DNA of 64,000 nucleotides, from the NCBI RefSeq assembly GCF_004363245.1, contig NZ_SNYV01000016.1, forward strand, positions 248,001 to 312,000, written 5' to 3'. Shown here piece by piece: positions 35,612 to 44,830 of the stretch. A program made the translations under genes and the position numbers. Each line of letters begins with the position of its first letter. Positions within the stretch are counted from its first letter, which is position 1. This stretch comes from Sphingobacterium yanglingense (GTDB taxonomy: Bacteria; Bacteroidota; Bacteroidia; Sphingobacteriales; Sphingobacteriaceae). The notes below the pieces were generated by a model. That model saw only the letters and a list, made by a program, of their open reading frames with translations. It was not told the DNA's origin and did no database searches.

Positions 35612-36640
35612 ATGAGCAAAATATTAGTAACAGGAGGTACAGGATACATAGGATCCCATACCGTAGTAGAACTTTTTAATGCGGGCTATACCCCGATAAT
35701 CGTAGACAACCTTTCCAATTCTAATATTGAAATTTTAAGTCAAATTGAACGCATTATTGGCATCCGTCCGGAATTTCATCAGTTTGACCTATGTGATGAA
35801 AACAAAACCCGAGAATTCATACAAAGTCAACCTGAAATCAGTGGCCTCATACACTTTGCAGCATCAAAAGCCGTGGGAGAGTCTGTTGCTGATCCACTAA
35901 AATACTATTATAATAACTTCTTTTCATTAATAAACCTCCTTAACGCTTACAGAGAGGCACCTATCAATTTTGTTTTTTCTTCCAGCTGCACGGTATACGG
36001 TGAGCCAGACACACTGCCAGTCACAGAAAGTGCTCCTGTAAAAAAAGCAACTTCTCCTTATGGCAACACCAAACAGATAGCTGAAGAGATTCTATCTGAA
36101 ACAGCTGCGGCGTACAGTAATTACAACATTATCGCACTACGTTATTTCAACCCGGTCGGAGCACATAGCTCGGCATTGATAGGCGAACTTCCTAACGGTG
36201 TACCACAAAATCTTCTTCCATTCATTACACAGACTGCGATTGGAAAGCGAGAAAAACTAACCGTATTTGGAAATGATTATGACACCCCTGACGGTTCCTG
36301 TATAAGAGACTATATCCATGTCGTCGACTTGGCAAAAGCACATGTCGCAGCAATCAAACTCCTTGAAAAAGGAAACCCTAATGGAAAATATGATGTCTTT
36401 AATGTCGGAACAGGAAATGGCTATTCTGTATTAGAAGCAATAGCTGCTTTTGAAAAAGCCTCTGGGCAAAAGCTCAATTATACCTTTGGTCCACGAAGAG
36501 AGGGAGATATTATCAAAGTCTGGGGAGATGTTTCTAAATCCTCAACACAGCTAAACTGGAGCGCAGAGCTAGGTATAGACGAAATGATGTCTTCAGCATG
36601 GGCATGGGAAAAATATCTTGAAGAAAACCCAATAATATAA
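35612..36640 (+). CDS. galE: UDP-glucose 4-epimerase
   Basis: Interconverts UDP-glucose and UDP-galactose. The 342 residues show GGTGYIGSHTVVEL at the NAD site, SSSCTVYGEPDTLPVTE, the catalytic SPYGNTK (Tyr-x3-Lys), and RYFNPVGAHSSALIGE, all classical GalE features. It is cotranscribed with the UDP-xylose-synthase-like gene, giving a small nucleotide-sugar unit for surface polysaccharides, and ends at a strong bidirectional terminator. Confidence 0.95.
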   Translation: MSKILVTGGTGYIGSHTVVELFNAGYTPIIVDNLSNSNIEILSQIERIIGIRPEFHQFDLCDENKTREFIQSQPEISGLIHFAASKAVGESVADPLKYYYNNFFSLINLLNAYREAPINFVFSSSCTVYGEPDTLPVTESAPVKKATSPYGNTKQIAEEILSETAAAYSNYNIIALRYFNPVGAHSSALIGELPNGVPQNLLPFITQTAIGKREKLTVFGNDYDTPDGSCIRDYIHVVDLAKAHVAAIKLLEKGNPNGKYDVFNVGTGNGYSVLEAIAAFEKASGQKLNYTFGPRREGDIIKVWGDVSKSSTQLNWSAELGIDEMMSSAWAWEKYLEENPII

Positions 36641-36644
36641 AGAT

Positions 36645-36682
36645 AAAATCCCCTCCTTTTAAAATAAAGGAGGGGATTTTTA
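36645..36682. terminator. bidirectional terminator between galE and the DUF983 gene
   Basis: Perfect 15-bp stem AAAATCCCCTCCTTT / AAAGGAGGGGATTTT with a 6-base loop and T run, between convergent genes. Confidence 0.88.
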
Positions 36683-36697
36683 TATACAGAGAATAAT

Positions 36698-37129
36698 CTA
36701 TTCGGATTTATCCCGTAAGAAAAGCTCCTCCCTAAATTTAAACTGAGGAGTCAACCAGTACATCAATACCACCCTTGAATAACGATAGTTAAAAGGAGCC
36801 ATGATAAATGCTGCCAACAGGGCAACAGTAAGATATAACCATGGTGATTCTAAATTATGTGTAAAAATATAGGTCGCCACACAGGCTGCCACTAATTCCG
36901 CCACGACAAAGGCATAACTAACATACATCGCTACATAAAAATAGCCTGGCTCCTTCTCGAACTTCAATCCACAATGAGGGCAATGGCTCTTCATCTTACG
37001 CGATCTGAAACTGAATAAAGGTGCATTAAACATATCACCTTTCCGGCAACGCGGACATTTTCCATCTACAGCACTTTTAAACTCGCCTGGAAAACTATAT
37101 TCCTTTGCTATTTCTTTATTATTTTCCAT
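36698..37129 (-). CDS. DUF983 family zinc-ribbon membrane protein
   Basis: This 143-residue protein begins with two zinc-ribbon knuckles (CPRCRKGDMF near residue 25 and HCPHCGLKFEKEPGYFYVAMYVSYA near 50). Two membrane helices follow (about 70-90 and 97-115). This is the DUF983 pattern. Function is unknown, although some homologues lie near cytochrome oxidase genes. Its first 11 bases overlap the end of the upstream AraC gene, so translation is probably coupled. Confidence 0.88.
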   Translation of the reverse strand: MENNKEIAKEYSFPGEFKSAVDGKCPRCRKGDMFNAPLFSFRSRKMKSHCPHCGLKFEKEPGYFYVAMYVSYAFVVAELVAACVATYIFTHNLESPWLYLTVALLAAFIMAPFNYRYSRVVLMYWLTPQFKFREELFLRDKSE

Positions 37130-37985
37130 AATTATAATTTTTCTTCCTAAACTCTTCTGGAGTTAATCCTTCAATTTTTTTAAAGAACTTCGTAAAATAG
37201 GAATTATCATTGAAGTTCAATTCATAAGCTATTTCCGCAATTGAGAAATTTCTTATTACAAGAAGCCGTTTCGCTTCCAGAATTACCCGGTCTCGAATCA
37301 CTTCTCCCGCTGACATCCCCAACAGCTCTCTACACAACGCATTCAAATGATTCGGTGTAATATACAACAATGCAGCGTAATCTTTAGGAAGTCTTAGCTC
37401 CCTATAGTTCAACTCGATAAGTTGCAAAAAATTCCGCAACAAGGTATGATTATATCTATTCGCCTCAAAAGTACTATCACGAACTTTATCCGATTCCAAC
37501 AAATGGAACAAATAGAGCAGAGAAGCCGAAACAATCCCCTTATCCCCTTGATATTCCAACATTTTTTCCAAGACATTGCCCACCACTTCACGCTTATCAA
37601 CATCCACAACAAATACCTCATCCTTGACCAACCCAGAGAAAAAGGAGAATAGAGAGAGGTAATCAGGGTTTATCAATAGGGTTTTGAAAAGATCCTTATC
37701 AAAGTTGACTACATATCCTTGCATTTCACCTTCAAAACTCCATGTATGAATCTGCCCTGGAGACATAAAATAAATCTGCCACTTTTCAATTTCAAAGGCC
37801 TCAAAATCTATGGTATGTTGCCCCGCTCCCGCCGTAAATAATAAAAAGTGATAGAAGTTATGCCGATGCGGAAAAACAAGGTTTTTATTGCGCACCAAGT
37901 AATCGCTCAATCTTTCGACTGTCACGTCTCCATTGACGCCACTCGACACTGTACATTGTTCAATTATAGGTACCCGTCCAACCAT
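37119..37985 (-). CDS. AraC-family transcriptional regulator
   Basis: This 288-residue protein has an N-terminal cupin-type sensor domain (FPHRHNFYHFLLFTAG, WQIYFMSPGQIHTW). The C-terminal double helix-turn-helix (about 190-285) contains SIAEIAYELNFNDNSYFTKFFKKIEGLTPEEFR. The start is set at the ATG at 37985: the longer frame begins with TTG inside the promoter box. It overlaps the DUF983 gene, a candidate target. The effector is unknown. Confidence 0.92.
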   Translation of the reverse strand: MVGRVPIIEQCTVSSGVNGDVTVERLSDYLVRNKNLVFPHRHNFYHFLLFTAGAGQHTIDFEAFEIEKWQIYFMSPGQIHTWSFEGEMQGYVVNFDKDLFKTLLINPDYLSLFSFFSGLVKDEVFVVDVDKREVVGNVLEKMLEYQGDKGIVSASLLYLFHLLESDKVRDSTFEANRYNHTLLRNFLQLIELNYRELRLPKDYAALLYITPNHLNALCRELLGMSAGEVIRDRVILEAKRLLVIRNFSIAEIAYELNFNDNSYFTKFFKKIEGLTPEEFRKKNYNYGK

Positions 37986-37988
37986 ACA

Positions 37989-37996
37989 CAAAAATA
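37989..37996 (-). promoter_or_regulatory. -7 box of the AraC gene, leaderless
   Basis: On the minus strand TATTTTTG is followed by TGT and the ATG at 37985. Confidence 0.55.
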
Positions 37997-38077
37997 CACT
38001 AATAATACCACTAACAATGGTGTAATTAGCTTATTAAATGGTACTTTTTAGAGATAAACACAATGTGTAATCCCTAC

Positions 38078-39826
38078 CTACAGGTAGATTGCCTGTTCAA
38101 ACTCCCTAAACCGGCTTCCCATTTTTTTCTTTAGCCGTTGCCGGCTTTTCTTTACGGATTCTGTAGAAATCCCCAATAAATTCGATATTTCTGTCACAGA
38201 TAAGCCTAACTTAGACAAAATAATATAACGCATGTTAGAGTCTGTCAACTCTGGGAATTCATGCTTTAAGTTAAGGTAAAAATTAGGATAAGTCGCGTCA
38301 AAAGACCTCTTAAAGCTCGCCCAGTTCTCTTCTGTCAAAAGATGGGAATCTAAAATCTCCTTTAACAGCCCCTTTTCCTTTTCGAGATAATACGATTTAG
38401 AATCACCCCCCCCATTGATCATCTGTTGCAATTCATCTATCTGTCTATTTTTCTCCGTCAGATAGTCCTTATAAGATTCCAATGTCTCGTGTGCGACCAA
38501 CAGTTTCTTTTCTGCAGCAACCTTTCGTAATTGTAATTCAACGACAGTCTTATCATACTGTAACTCCCGTGCCCTTGCCGAACGTTTGAGGTGGATAAAA
38601 ATAGCGAATACACCTACTCCAATTAAAACGACCAACGAGCTAAGCACAATTCTTCTATAGCGCTCTGTCTGATAATCAGACTCTAACTCTAGAAGCGCCC
38701 GCTGTTTCTTCTCCTTATCAACCTGCCACCTATTCTGTAATAAGACACGCTCACCGTCCAGCTCCACCACCAATCCCTCTAAAACTTCCAATTTCCTTCT
38801 GATCAATAGTTCCTCCCACTCCGCATTTTGCCGTATGGCAATATTAAGCTTTAGTCGATTTATCTCTAAAAGGTTTTTCTTGAGGTAAGTCTTAGAGTTG
38901 GCATAGCGTTCAGCCTTATTTAACATCTCCAAGGCGCTGGAAATACTATCCATTTTTAAGAGTATCCTAGCTTTTAGCACCTGTGCATACATGGTATTTT
39001 GCGCACTGTTATTCGCCTCGGAATACACCAAATCCTTATTAATTAGCGTTAAGGCTTCTTGATACTTACCTCGCCCCAAATGGATTAGTGCTATATTTCC
39101 TAATGCCTTCCCATAACGGACATAGTCATTGGACTTTGCGGCCAGAGATTCCGCCTGCAAGAAATAGTTCAACGCAGTAGTTGTATCTTGATTATACAAA
39201 TGATATTGCCCTAAATTATCCAACAATGTCGCTCGCTGTTTTGGGGTCAACATCGTTGCATATCGATCTCCTTTCTCTAAATAAGAAATCGCATCTTCGT
39301 AATTGCCTATAGTGCCAAAAAAGAATCCTAACTTTCTAAAAGTATCCTCCGGGAGAATAACAGCCTCCTCACCTATTGTATCAATCAAGAATACCGCTTC
39401 CATAAAAAGGGGCAAAGCCCTTTCCGTCTGTCGAAAATTATAGAAGTAATATCCATAATTAACTAAACTCCAGACCTTCATAATCGGTAAGTTTTCCTTC
39501 TCTGCAAGATCAACACTGTGCTGATAATAAGATTCACTATGCGGATTTAACCGATCGTAATGCTTGGCTGAGACATTCCCCAACACACCGTAATACGCAA
39601 CGAGATTAGAAGAATCTCTCTTTTCAGTTGTGGCAACTGCTTGAAAAAAGCTGTTAGTTTCTAGCGTATCTATGGTCAAATCCTGTGTTCTAGACAACAG
39701 AGAGCGAACCAATGATTCACTATAATCGACATCTTCCCTTTTACTATGCGTGCCGTTACAAGACGAAAGCATTACAGCAACTATAAAAAAAAGAAATAGA
39801 TTAGAGTGATTTTTTTTATGTCGCAT
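38078..39826 (-). CDS. membrane TPR protein with LuxR-like helix-turn-helix
   Basis: This 582-residue protein starts with a lipoprotein-like leader (VMLSSC near residue 22). TPR repeats cover about residues 60-330, for example ALNYFLQAESLAAKSND. One membrane helix (about 393-412, LSSLVVLIGVGVFAIFI) is followed by a coiled coil. The end holds a helix-turn-helix (ILSKLGLSVTEISNLLGISTESVKKSRQRL). This layout is a Bacteroidota sensor-regulator type: outside TPR, inside DNA-binding. Ligand and target genes are unknown. A promoter lies about 55 bases upstream. Confidence 0.82.
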   Translation of the reverse strand: MRHKKNHSNLFLFFIVAVMLSSCNGTHSKREDVDYSESLVRSLLSRTQDLTIDTLETNSFFQAVATTEKRDSSNLVAYYGVLGNVSAKHYDRLNPHSESYYQHSVDLAEKENLPIMKVWSLVNYGYYFYNFRQTERALPLFMEAVFLIDTIGEEAVILPEDTFRKLGFFFGTIGNYEDAISYLEKGDRYATMLTPKQRATLLDNLGQYHLYNQDTTTALNYFLQAESLAAKSNDYVRYGKALGNIALIHLGRGKYQEALTLINKDLVYSEANNSAQNTMYAQVLKARILLKMDSISSALEMLNKAERYANSKTYLKKNLLEINRLKLNIAIRQNAEWEELLIRRKLEVLEGLVVELDGERVLLQNRWQVDKEKKQRALLELESDYQTERYRRIVLSSLVVLIGVGVFAIFIHLKRSARARELQYDKTVVELQLRKVAAEKKLLVAHETLESYKDYLTEKNRQIDELQQMINGGGDSKSYYLEKEKGLLKEILDSHLLTEENWASFKRSFDATYPNFYLNLKHEFPELTDSNMRYIILSKLGLSVTEISNLLGISTESVKKSRQRLKKKMGSRFREFEQAIYL

Positions 39827-39879
39827 CTACCTTTATTTTCAGCGTTATTCTACAAATAGTTTGGACGTATTATATCTTT

Positions 39880-39887
39880 CAAACATA
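39880..39887 (-). promoter_or_regulatory. -7 box of the TPR-HTH regulator gene
   Basis: On the minus strand TATGTTTG, a full match, lies 53 bases before the start codon. Confidence 0.5.
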
Positions 39888-40006
39888 GATAAAATGCATG
39901 TAATTCACGAATAGCACCTCAAAAAAAACCAAACTATACGCTATTTACTCGATAACACCGAAAATTTGGGCAAGTTAAATCCAATTACAATCCTTAAATT
40001 TACATC

Positions 40007-40558
40007 ATGTCTCTACATAAAGATCCTGAACTTAAATCAGCTGTACTCAACCTTTCTCAAAAAGAGAAAGACAAGCTACTGATACGACTCATCGGCAAGG
40101 ATAAAATGCTACTGAAGCAATTACACTATCAACTTTTAGAAAACGAGTATGACCTTGAACATCGGATTGAAACTTTAAAAGCCAAGCTCGAGAATCTATT
40201 ACATGATACCGCACATAAAGTATCAAACACGCCCATCTTCTCTAACTACAAAACAATAAACAATCTATTGCGCCAAGCCAGTGGTTTGATTAATGAGCAC
40301 GAGAAAGTAACCAAGGACAAATTTAGCACAGCCGAATGCAGACTGTATATATTAGTACAACCTTATAAGATGTACCCTAGGCTATATGAAACAAGTCATC
40401 TTCAGGTCTCTGAAAAATTGCACAAATATATAAATGCTAGGATTAAAACGACGCTCAACAATGTCGCAACTCTACATGAAGACCTACAATTTGATCTTCA
40501 GGAAAACCTCTCTATTGTAGAGGAAATAAAGGAAAGACTAGATTTAGTTAAGTCTTAA
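40007..40558 (+). CDS. helical protein of unknown function upstream of mfd
   Basis: This 183-residue soluble protein is charged and predicted almost wholly helical. It has a likely coiled coil around 45-70 (HRIETLKAKLENLLHDTAHK) and a second near the end (IVEEIKERLDLVKS). I recognise no family. It lies 43 bases before mfd on the same strand and may share its transcript. No catalytic or metal motif is visible. A weak promoter-like TAAATTTA lies just before the start. Confidence 0.6.
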   Translation: MSLHKDPELKSAVLNLSQKEKDKLLIRLIGKDKMLLKQLHYQLLENEYDLEHRIETLKAKLENLLHDTAHKVSNTPIFSNYKTINNLLRQASGLINEHEKVTKDKFSTAECRLYILVQPYKMYPRLYETSHLQVSEKLHKYINARIKTTLNNVATLHEDLQFDLQENLSIVEEIKERLDLVKS

Positions 40559-40601
40559 AGACTATTAAAAATTAGTAATTTTACCAAAAATTGTTACTCA
40601 A

Positions 40602-43600
40602 GTGGAGATTCAAGAAATTTTATCAAAATACACAAATACCGAGCAAATAACTTCACTCGTTAAAAACTTACAGGAGAAAAGTCCAAAAATTCACCTGAAG
40701 GGATTAATAGGCTCCTCGGATGCCATGGTCGTCACAGCAGCCTATTCCTTGGCAGAAAGACCTTATATATTTATTTTACCCACTCACGAAGAAGCTTCTT
40801 ATTTCCTAAGCGATCTAGAAAGTCTTTTTGACAAGCAAATCTTATTTTTTCCAGCTTCTTATCGAAAAGCTTTTGAATTTACGCAAACCGATAGTGCACA
40901 TGTACTACAAAGAGCAGAAACCCTTAGCTCGCTAAACCGTAGTACAGGACTTCCAAAAATCGTAGTCACTTACCCCGAAGCCATAGCCGAAAAAGTAATC
41001 AATCGAAGTGATCTAGAAAAAAACACACTCTCTATAACACAGAACACCAAACTAGGGATTGATTTTATCAATGAGTTCCTTTACGAGTATGACTTTGAAC
41101 GTGTAGACTTTGTATATGAACCTGGACAGTTTGCAATTCGGGGCGGGATTGTAGATATCTTCTCTTTCTCAAACGATCTCCCCTACAGAATCGAGTTCTT
41201 TGGTGATGAAATAGAGAGTATTCGAACATTCGACATTGAGTCTCAGCTTTCTGTTAATAAAATACATACTGTAACCATTGTTCCCAATGTCCAAGCAAAG
41301 TTTTTGACCAACAACCACATATCATTGCTTGAGTATATAGACAAAGAGGCTGTAGTATGGATCAAAGATGTACAGTTTACCCTGGATATTATCTCTAACG
41401 GATATAAAACTGCCTCTCAGTTCTGGAAAGCACTATCGGAGACCGATGTCAAAAACAACCCCGAATGGCTAGATCCTAGGTTTACATTTACAGACGATAA
41501 AAATTTCAGCGCCCTTCTTTTTGAGTTTCCCAATATCGAGTTTGGTAAGCAATTTTTCTTTAAGGCCGACCATACCATACAATTTGACACGCACCCACAA
41601 CCCTCATTCAACAAAGATTTTAACCTACTGATACACAATCTAAAGGAAAACGAATCGAAGAAGATCAATAACCTCATTTTTTCCGACTCCACCAAACAAG
41701 TCGAACGCATCTATGCTATCCTCGACGACCTGGACAAGACCGTATCCTTTACCCCTATTTACAAAGCTCTTCGCGAAGGCTTTCGTGATGATCATACCCA
41801 ACTCGCTTGTTATACCGATCATCAAATATTTGACCGATATTATAAGTACAAAAGGAAAAAGGGATACGAGCGTTCACAAGCTATTACACTAAAAGAACTG
41901 AGGGATTTAAAACCTGGAGACTACATCACTCATATCGATCATGGCGTCGGAAAATATGCAGGTCTTGAGAAAGTAGATGTAAACGGAAAAACCCAAGAAA
42001 TGATCCGCTTAATCTATGCGGACAATGACTTGCTCTATGTCAATATCAACTCCTTAAATCGAATTTCAAAGTATTCTGGCAAGGAAGGAAGCATCCCAAA
42101 GATGAATAAGCTGGGAACAGATACCTGGGACAAATTAAAGAAGACGACTAAGAAAAAAGTTAAAGATATTGCTCGGGACCTTATCAAACTTTATGCAAAA
42201 CGTAAGGCCCAGACAGGAAATGCTTTCAGTCCGGACACCTATCTACAAAAAGAACTAGAGGCATCTTTTATCTATGAAGATACCCCAGACCAAGAAAAAT
42301 CCACTGCAGATGTAAAACGCGATATGGAATCGCCTCATCCGATGGATCGCTTAGTATGTGGAGATGTTGGCTTCGGAAAGACAGAGGTTGCCATTCGAGC
42401 AGCATTCAAAGCAGTTGCCGACAGTAAGCAGGTCGCCGTTTTAGTACCGACAACAATTCTTGCCCTGCAACATTTCCGTACATTCTCCGAACGTCTAAAA
42501 GGACTCCCTGCAAACATCGACTATATTAATCGCTTTAAAACAGCAAAACAAATAAAGGAAACCCTGAAGAAATTAGAAGAAGGGAAAATAGATATCATCA
42601 TAGGCACACACCGTTTGGTCAGCAAAGATGTAAAATTCAAGGACCTTGGTTTGATGATCATTGATGAGGAACAAAAATTTGGCGTTTCTGTAAAGGAGAA
42701 GTTAAAAGTCATGCGCGCTAATGTGGATTCGCTAACGTTAACTGCGACACCGATACCTCGTACATTACATTTTTCACTCATGGGCGCTAGAGACCTAAGT
42801 ATCATATCTACGCCACCGCCGAATCGCCAACCAGTACAAACCGAATTGCATGTATTCAACGAAACCTTAATAAAAGAAACCGTAGCGTTCGAATTAGAAC
42901 GAGGTGGTCAGGTATTCTTTATACATAACCGAGTCGCAGACCTCAAACAACTTGGATCTATGATTCAGAATCTAGTACCAGGAGCTCGTGTAGGTGTTGC
43001 GCATGGGCAGTTGGAAGGTGATGACCTAGAAGACGTGATGTTAAAGTTTATCAATCACGATTTTGATGTCTTAGTAGCCACCACTATTATCGAAGCGGGT
43101 TTGGATATACCAAATGCCAACACGATTATCATCAACCATGCCCACATGTTTGGACTCAGCGACCTACACCAAATGCGTGGCCGAGTAGGACGTTCCAATA
43201 AAAAGGCATTCTGTTATCTGCTCAGTCCACCGTTGTCAACACTCACACCGGAAGCCTACAAACGTCTTTCTGCTATTGAAGAATTTTCTGAGCTAGGCTC
43301 AGGTTTTAATGTCGCAATGCGTGATTTGGATATACGTGGGTCCGGTAATCTATTAGGAGCCGAGCAATCTGGTTTTATCGCGGAGATAGGATTTGAAATG
43401 TACAATAAGATTTTGGATGAAGCTGTACAAGAGCTCAAAGATGATGAGTTCGGTGACCTATTTGCCGATGAACAAAACAAAAAATATGTCACTTTCACCC
43501 AAATCGACACCGATCTCGAAGTATTGATTCCGGACGAATATGTCACCAATATTAGTGAGCGCTACAATCTGTACAACGAGATAGCTAAACTCGAAAATGA

Positions 43601-43937
43601 GCCCCAATTGGAAGCTTTTCAACAAGAACTGGAAGATAGATTCGGCCCTATTCCAGAACCTGTATTTGAATTATTTAACACACTTCGATTGCAATGGCTG
43701 GGTAAAGAAATTGGGTTTGAAAAGATTTCATTTAAGAAACAAACACTTAAGGGCTATTTCGTAAACAATCCCAAGTCTACCTATTTTGAATCAAATCAAT
43801 TTGGCAAAGTATTGGCTTTTGTTCAAAAGCATCCTAGCATCAGTAATTTAAAAGAAGTAAAGGGTCAGTTAAGAATAGCCTTGAGCAACATCAATACAAT
43901 CGATTATGCGCTTAATCTATTAAAAGAAATGGTATAA
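40602..43937 (+). CDS. mfd: transcription-repair coupling factor Mfd
   Basis: This SF2 ATPase removes stalled RNA polymerase and recruits UvrA. The 1111 residues show the N-terminal UvrB-like module, the RNA-polymerase-interaction domain (LKPGDYITHIDHGVGKYAGL near 440), helicase motif I GDVGFGKTEVAIRA near 585, DEEQ motif II, TATPIPRTLHFSLMGARDLS, and a C-terminal UvrA-release domain. It is slightly shorter than E. coli Mfd, as usual in this phylum. The start is GTG at 40602; no ATG lies nearby before the conserved region. Confidence 0.95.
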   Translation: MEIQEILSKYTNTEQITSLVKNLQEKSPKIHLKGLIGSSDAMVVTAAYSLAERPYIFILPTHEEASYFLSDLESLFDKQILFFPASYRKAFEFTQTDSAHVLQRAETLSSLNRSTGLPKIVVTYPEAIAEKVINRSDLEKNTLSITQNTKLGIDFINEFLYEYDFERVDFVYEPGQFAIRGGIVDIFSFSNDLPYRIEFFGDEIESIRTFDIESQLSVNKIHTVTIVPNVQAKFLTNNHISLLEYIDKEAVVWIKDVQFTLDIISNGYKTASQFWKALSETDVKNNPEWLDPRFTFTDDKNFSALLFEFPNIEFGKQFFFKADHTIQFDTHPQPSFNKDFNLLIHNLKENESKKINNLIFSDSTKQVERIYAILDDLDKTVSFTPIYKALREGFRDDHTQLACYTDHQIFDRYYKYKRKKGYERSQAITLKELRDLKPGDYITHIDHGVGKYAGLEKVDVNGKTQEMIRLIYADNDLLYVNINSLNRISKYSGKEGSIPKMNKLGTDTWDKLKKTTKKKVKDIARDLIKLYAKRKAQTGNAFSPDTYLQKELEASFIYEDTPDQEKSTADVKRDMESPHPMDRLVCGDVGFGKTEVAIRAAFKAVADSKQVAVLVPTTILALQHFRTFSERLKGLPANIDYINRFKTAKQIKETLKKLEEGKIDIIIGTHRLVSKDVKFKDLGLMIIDEEQKFGVSVKEKLKVMRANVDSLTLTATPIPRTLHFSLMGARDLSIISTPPPNRQPVQTELHVFNETLIKETVAFELERGGQVFFIHNRVADLKQLGSMIQNLVPGARVGVAHGQLEGDDLEDVMLKFINHDFDVLVATTIIEAGLDIPNANTIIINHAHMFGLSDLHQMRGRVGRSNKKAFCYLLSPPLSTLTPEAYKRLSAIEEFSELGSGFNVAMRDLDIRGSGNLLGAEQSGFIAEIGFEMYNKILDEAVQELKDDEFGDLFADEQNKKYVTFTQIDTDLEVLIPDEYVTNISERYNLYNEIAKLENEPQLEAFQQELEDRFGPIPEPVFELFNTLRLQWLGKEIGFEKISFKKQTLKGYFVNNPKSTYFESNQFGKVLAFVQKHPSISNLKEVKGQLRIALSNINTIDYALNLLKEMV

Positions 43938-43978
43938 GAAAAGGGAGCAAGGTTATCCCCTTAAAAACGGTTTAGAAT

Positions 43979-44026
43979 AAAACAGAAGGATTTTGCATCT
44001 ATTTGCTATAGACTTCTGTTTTTTTT
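43979..44026 (+). terminator. possible mfd terminator with a long loop
   Basis: A 10-bp stem AAAACAGAAG / CTTCTGTTTT is followed by eight T, but the loop is 24 bases and contains the stop codon of the convergent gene. Confidence 0.4.
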
Positions 44027-44391
44027 AATATAAAAACATCTATCAGTTGGGAGACAATAACGGCGAGTAGACTGGCTATAATATCATTCCAGTCAAATTT
44101 TATACCGTCCAACCAGACATTTACTGTTTCATGCAAAACTGAATACACGACAATAAACAAAGAAGCTTTTAGTCCATTATAACCTTTCAGAATTCTTGTA
44201 ATAAAAATATACAATATAATGGAACCCAAAAAATTGGGCAATGAATTCAATATCACCCTTACAGTCGTCAAATCAGGATACGTAGTTCGAATATACGGGC
44301 GAACGAAATGCCTATTTAAAGCATAAACACCCGTAAGTAAAACAATTAAATAGGTATGCCATTTTTTGTAAAAATAAATATCAAATTTCAT
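43999..44391 (-). CDS. small four-helix membrane protein
   Basis: This 130-residue protein has four predicted membrane helices (about 12-28, 47-68, 73-92, 101-122) with short loops. The stretch VLHETVNVWLDGIKFDWNDIIAS loosely recalls VanZ-like proteins. It lies on the same strand just downstream of the double-glycine peptide genes but is separated from them by their terminator. Size and topology fit a bacteriocin immunity protein; that is speculation from position. No other function is recognisable. Confidence 0.65.
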   Translation of the reverse strand: MKFDIYFYKKWHTYLIVLLTGVYALNRHFVRPYIRTTYPDLTTVRVILNSLPNFLGSIILYIFITRILKGYNGLKASLFIVVYSVLHETVNVWLDGIKFDWNDIIASLLAVIVSQLIDVFILKKTEVYSK

Positions 44392-44415
44392 AGGTTGTCA
44401 TATGATTCTTTAATA

Positions 44416-44460
44416 TTAAAAAATCAAAAGGACTAAACCAAAAAATAGTTCAGTCCTTTT
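44416..44460 (-). terminator. terminator of the double-glycine peptide operon
   Basis: Stem AAAAGGACT / AGTCCTTTT extended by AAC/GTT across one mismatch. The A run at 44418-44423 becomes the U-tract on the minus strand. It lies 8 bases after the last peptide gene. Confidence 0.75.
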
Positions 44461-44468
44461 ACTTTGTC

Positions 44469-44624
44469 TTACCACCAGCCCATATCACATCCAGCGTAGT
44501 AAGCTACTGCAATTGGTCCTCCAAGTGCTATTCCTACTGCTCGACCAAATAATTTAGCTCCGGCTTTTGATCCTGCATCACCACCGTTGCAGTTGATCAT
44601 TTCTTGTTCATTTAAATTTTCCAT
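44469..44624 (-). CDS. double-glycine-leader peptide A (bacteriocin-like)
   Basis: A 51-residue product from ATG to TAA. The first 15 residues, MENLNEQEMINCNGG, form a typical double-glycine leader: acidic, with hydrophobic positions before GG. The predicted mature peptide has 36 residues, starts DAGSKAG and contains the GxxxG spacings GSKAG, GRAVG and GIALG, a hydrophobic GGPIAVAYYAG stretch and a C-terminal GWW. GxxxG motifs are typical of two-peptide (class IIb) bacteriocins that pack as helices. One Cys lies in the leader and one in the mature part. It is the third gene of the peptide operon. Activity is unproven. Confidence 0.8.
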   Translation of the reverse strand: MENLNEQEMINCNGGDAGSKAGAKLFGRAVGIALGGPIAVAYYAGCDMGWW

Positions 44625-44640
44625 TTCGAGTATTATTTAA

Positions 44641-44811
44641 TTATCTTCCTAAAAAACCATCACGAAATTCTCTTGGATTTTCGATTGCACTTACGATTCC
44701 GTAAAGCAATAACCCACCTAATACTGTTGGCCAGATACCGCCATCAACCATTTTCATTTCTTGAGCATCCAACTCTTGGACATCAAGACCGTTTAATTTT
44801 AAATTCATCAT
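44641..44811 (-). CDS. double-glycine-leader peptide B (bacteriocin-like)
   Basis: A 56-residue product. The leader is longer than in A and C, 24-25 residues, ending LDAQEMKMVDGG; the start is one of two adjacent ATGs. The predicted mature peptide has 31 residues, beginning IWPTVLGGLLLYG, a short hydrophobic helix with Trp-Pro, then a charged end (NPREFRDGFLGR). The gene lies 19 bases after peptide C and 16 before peptide A. The lactobin/cerein-type leader family is the nearest match I know. No transport gene is adjacent. Confidence 0.78.
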   Translation of the reverse strand: MMNLKLNGLDVQELDAQEMKMVDGGIWPTVLGGLLLYGIVSAIENPREFRDGFLGR

Positions 44812-44830
44812 TTTTCTATATATAAATTGT

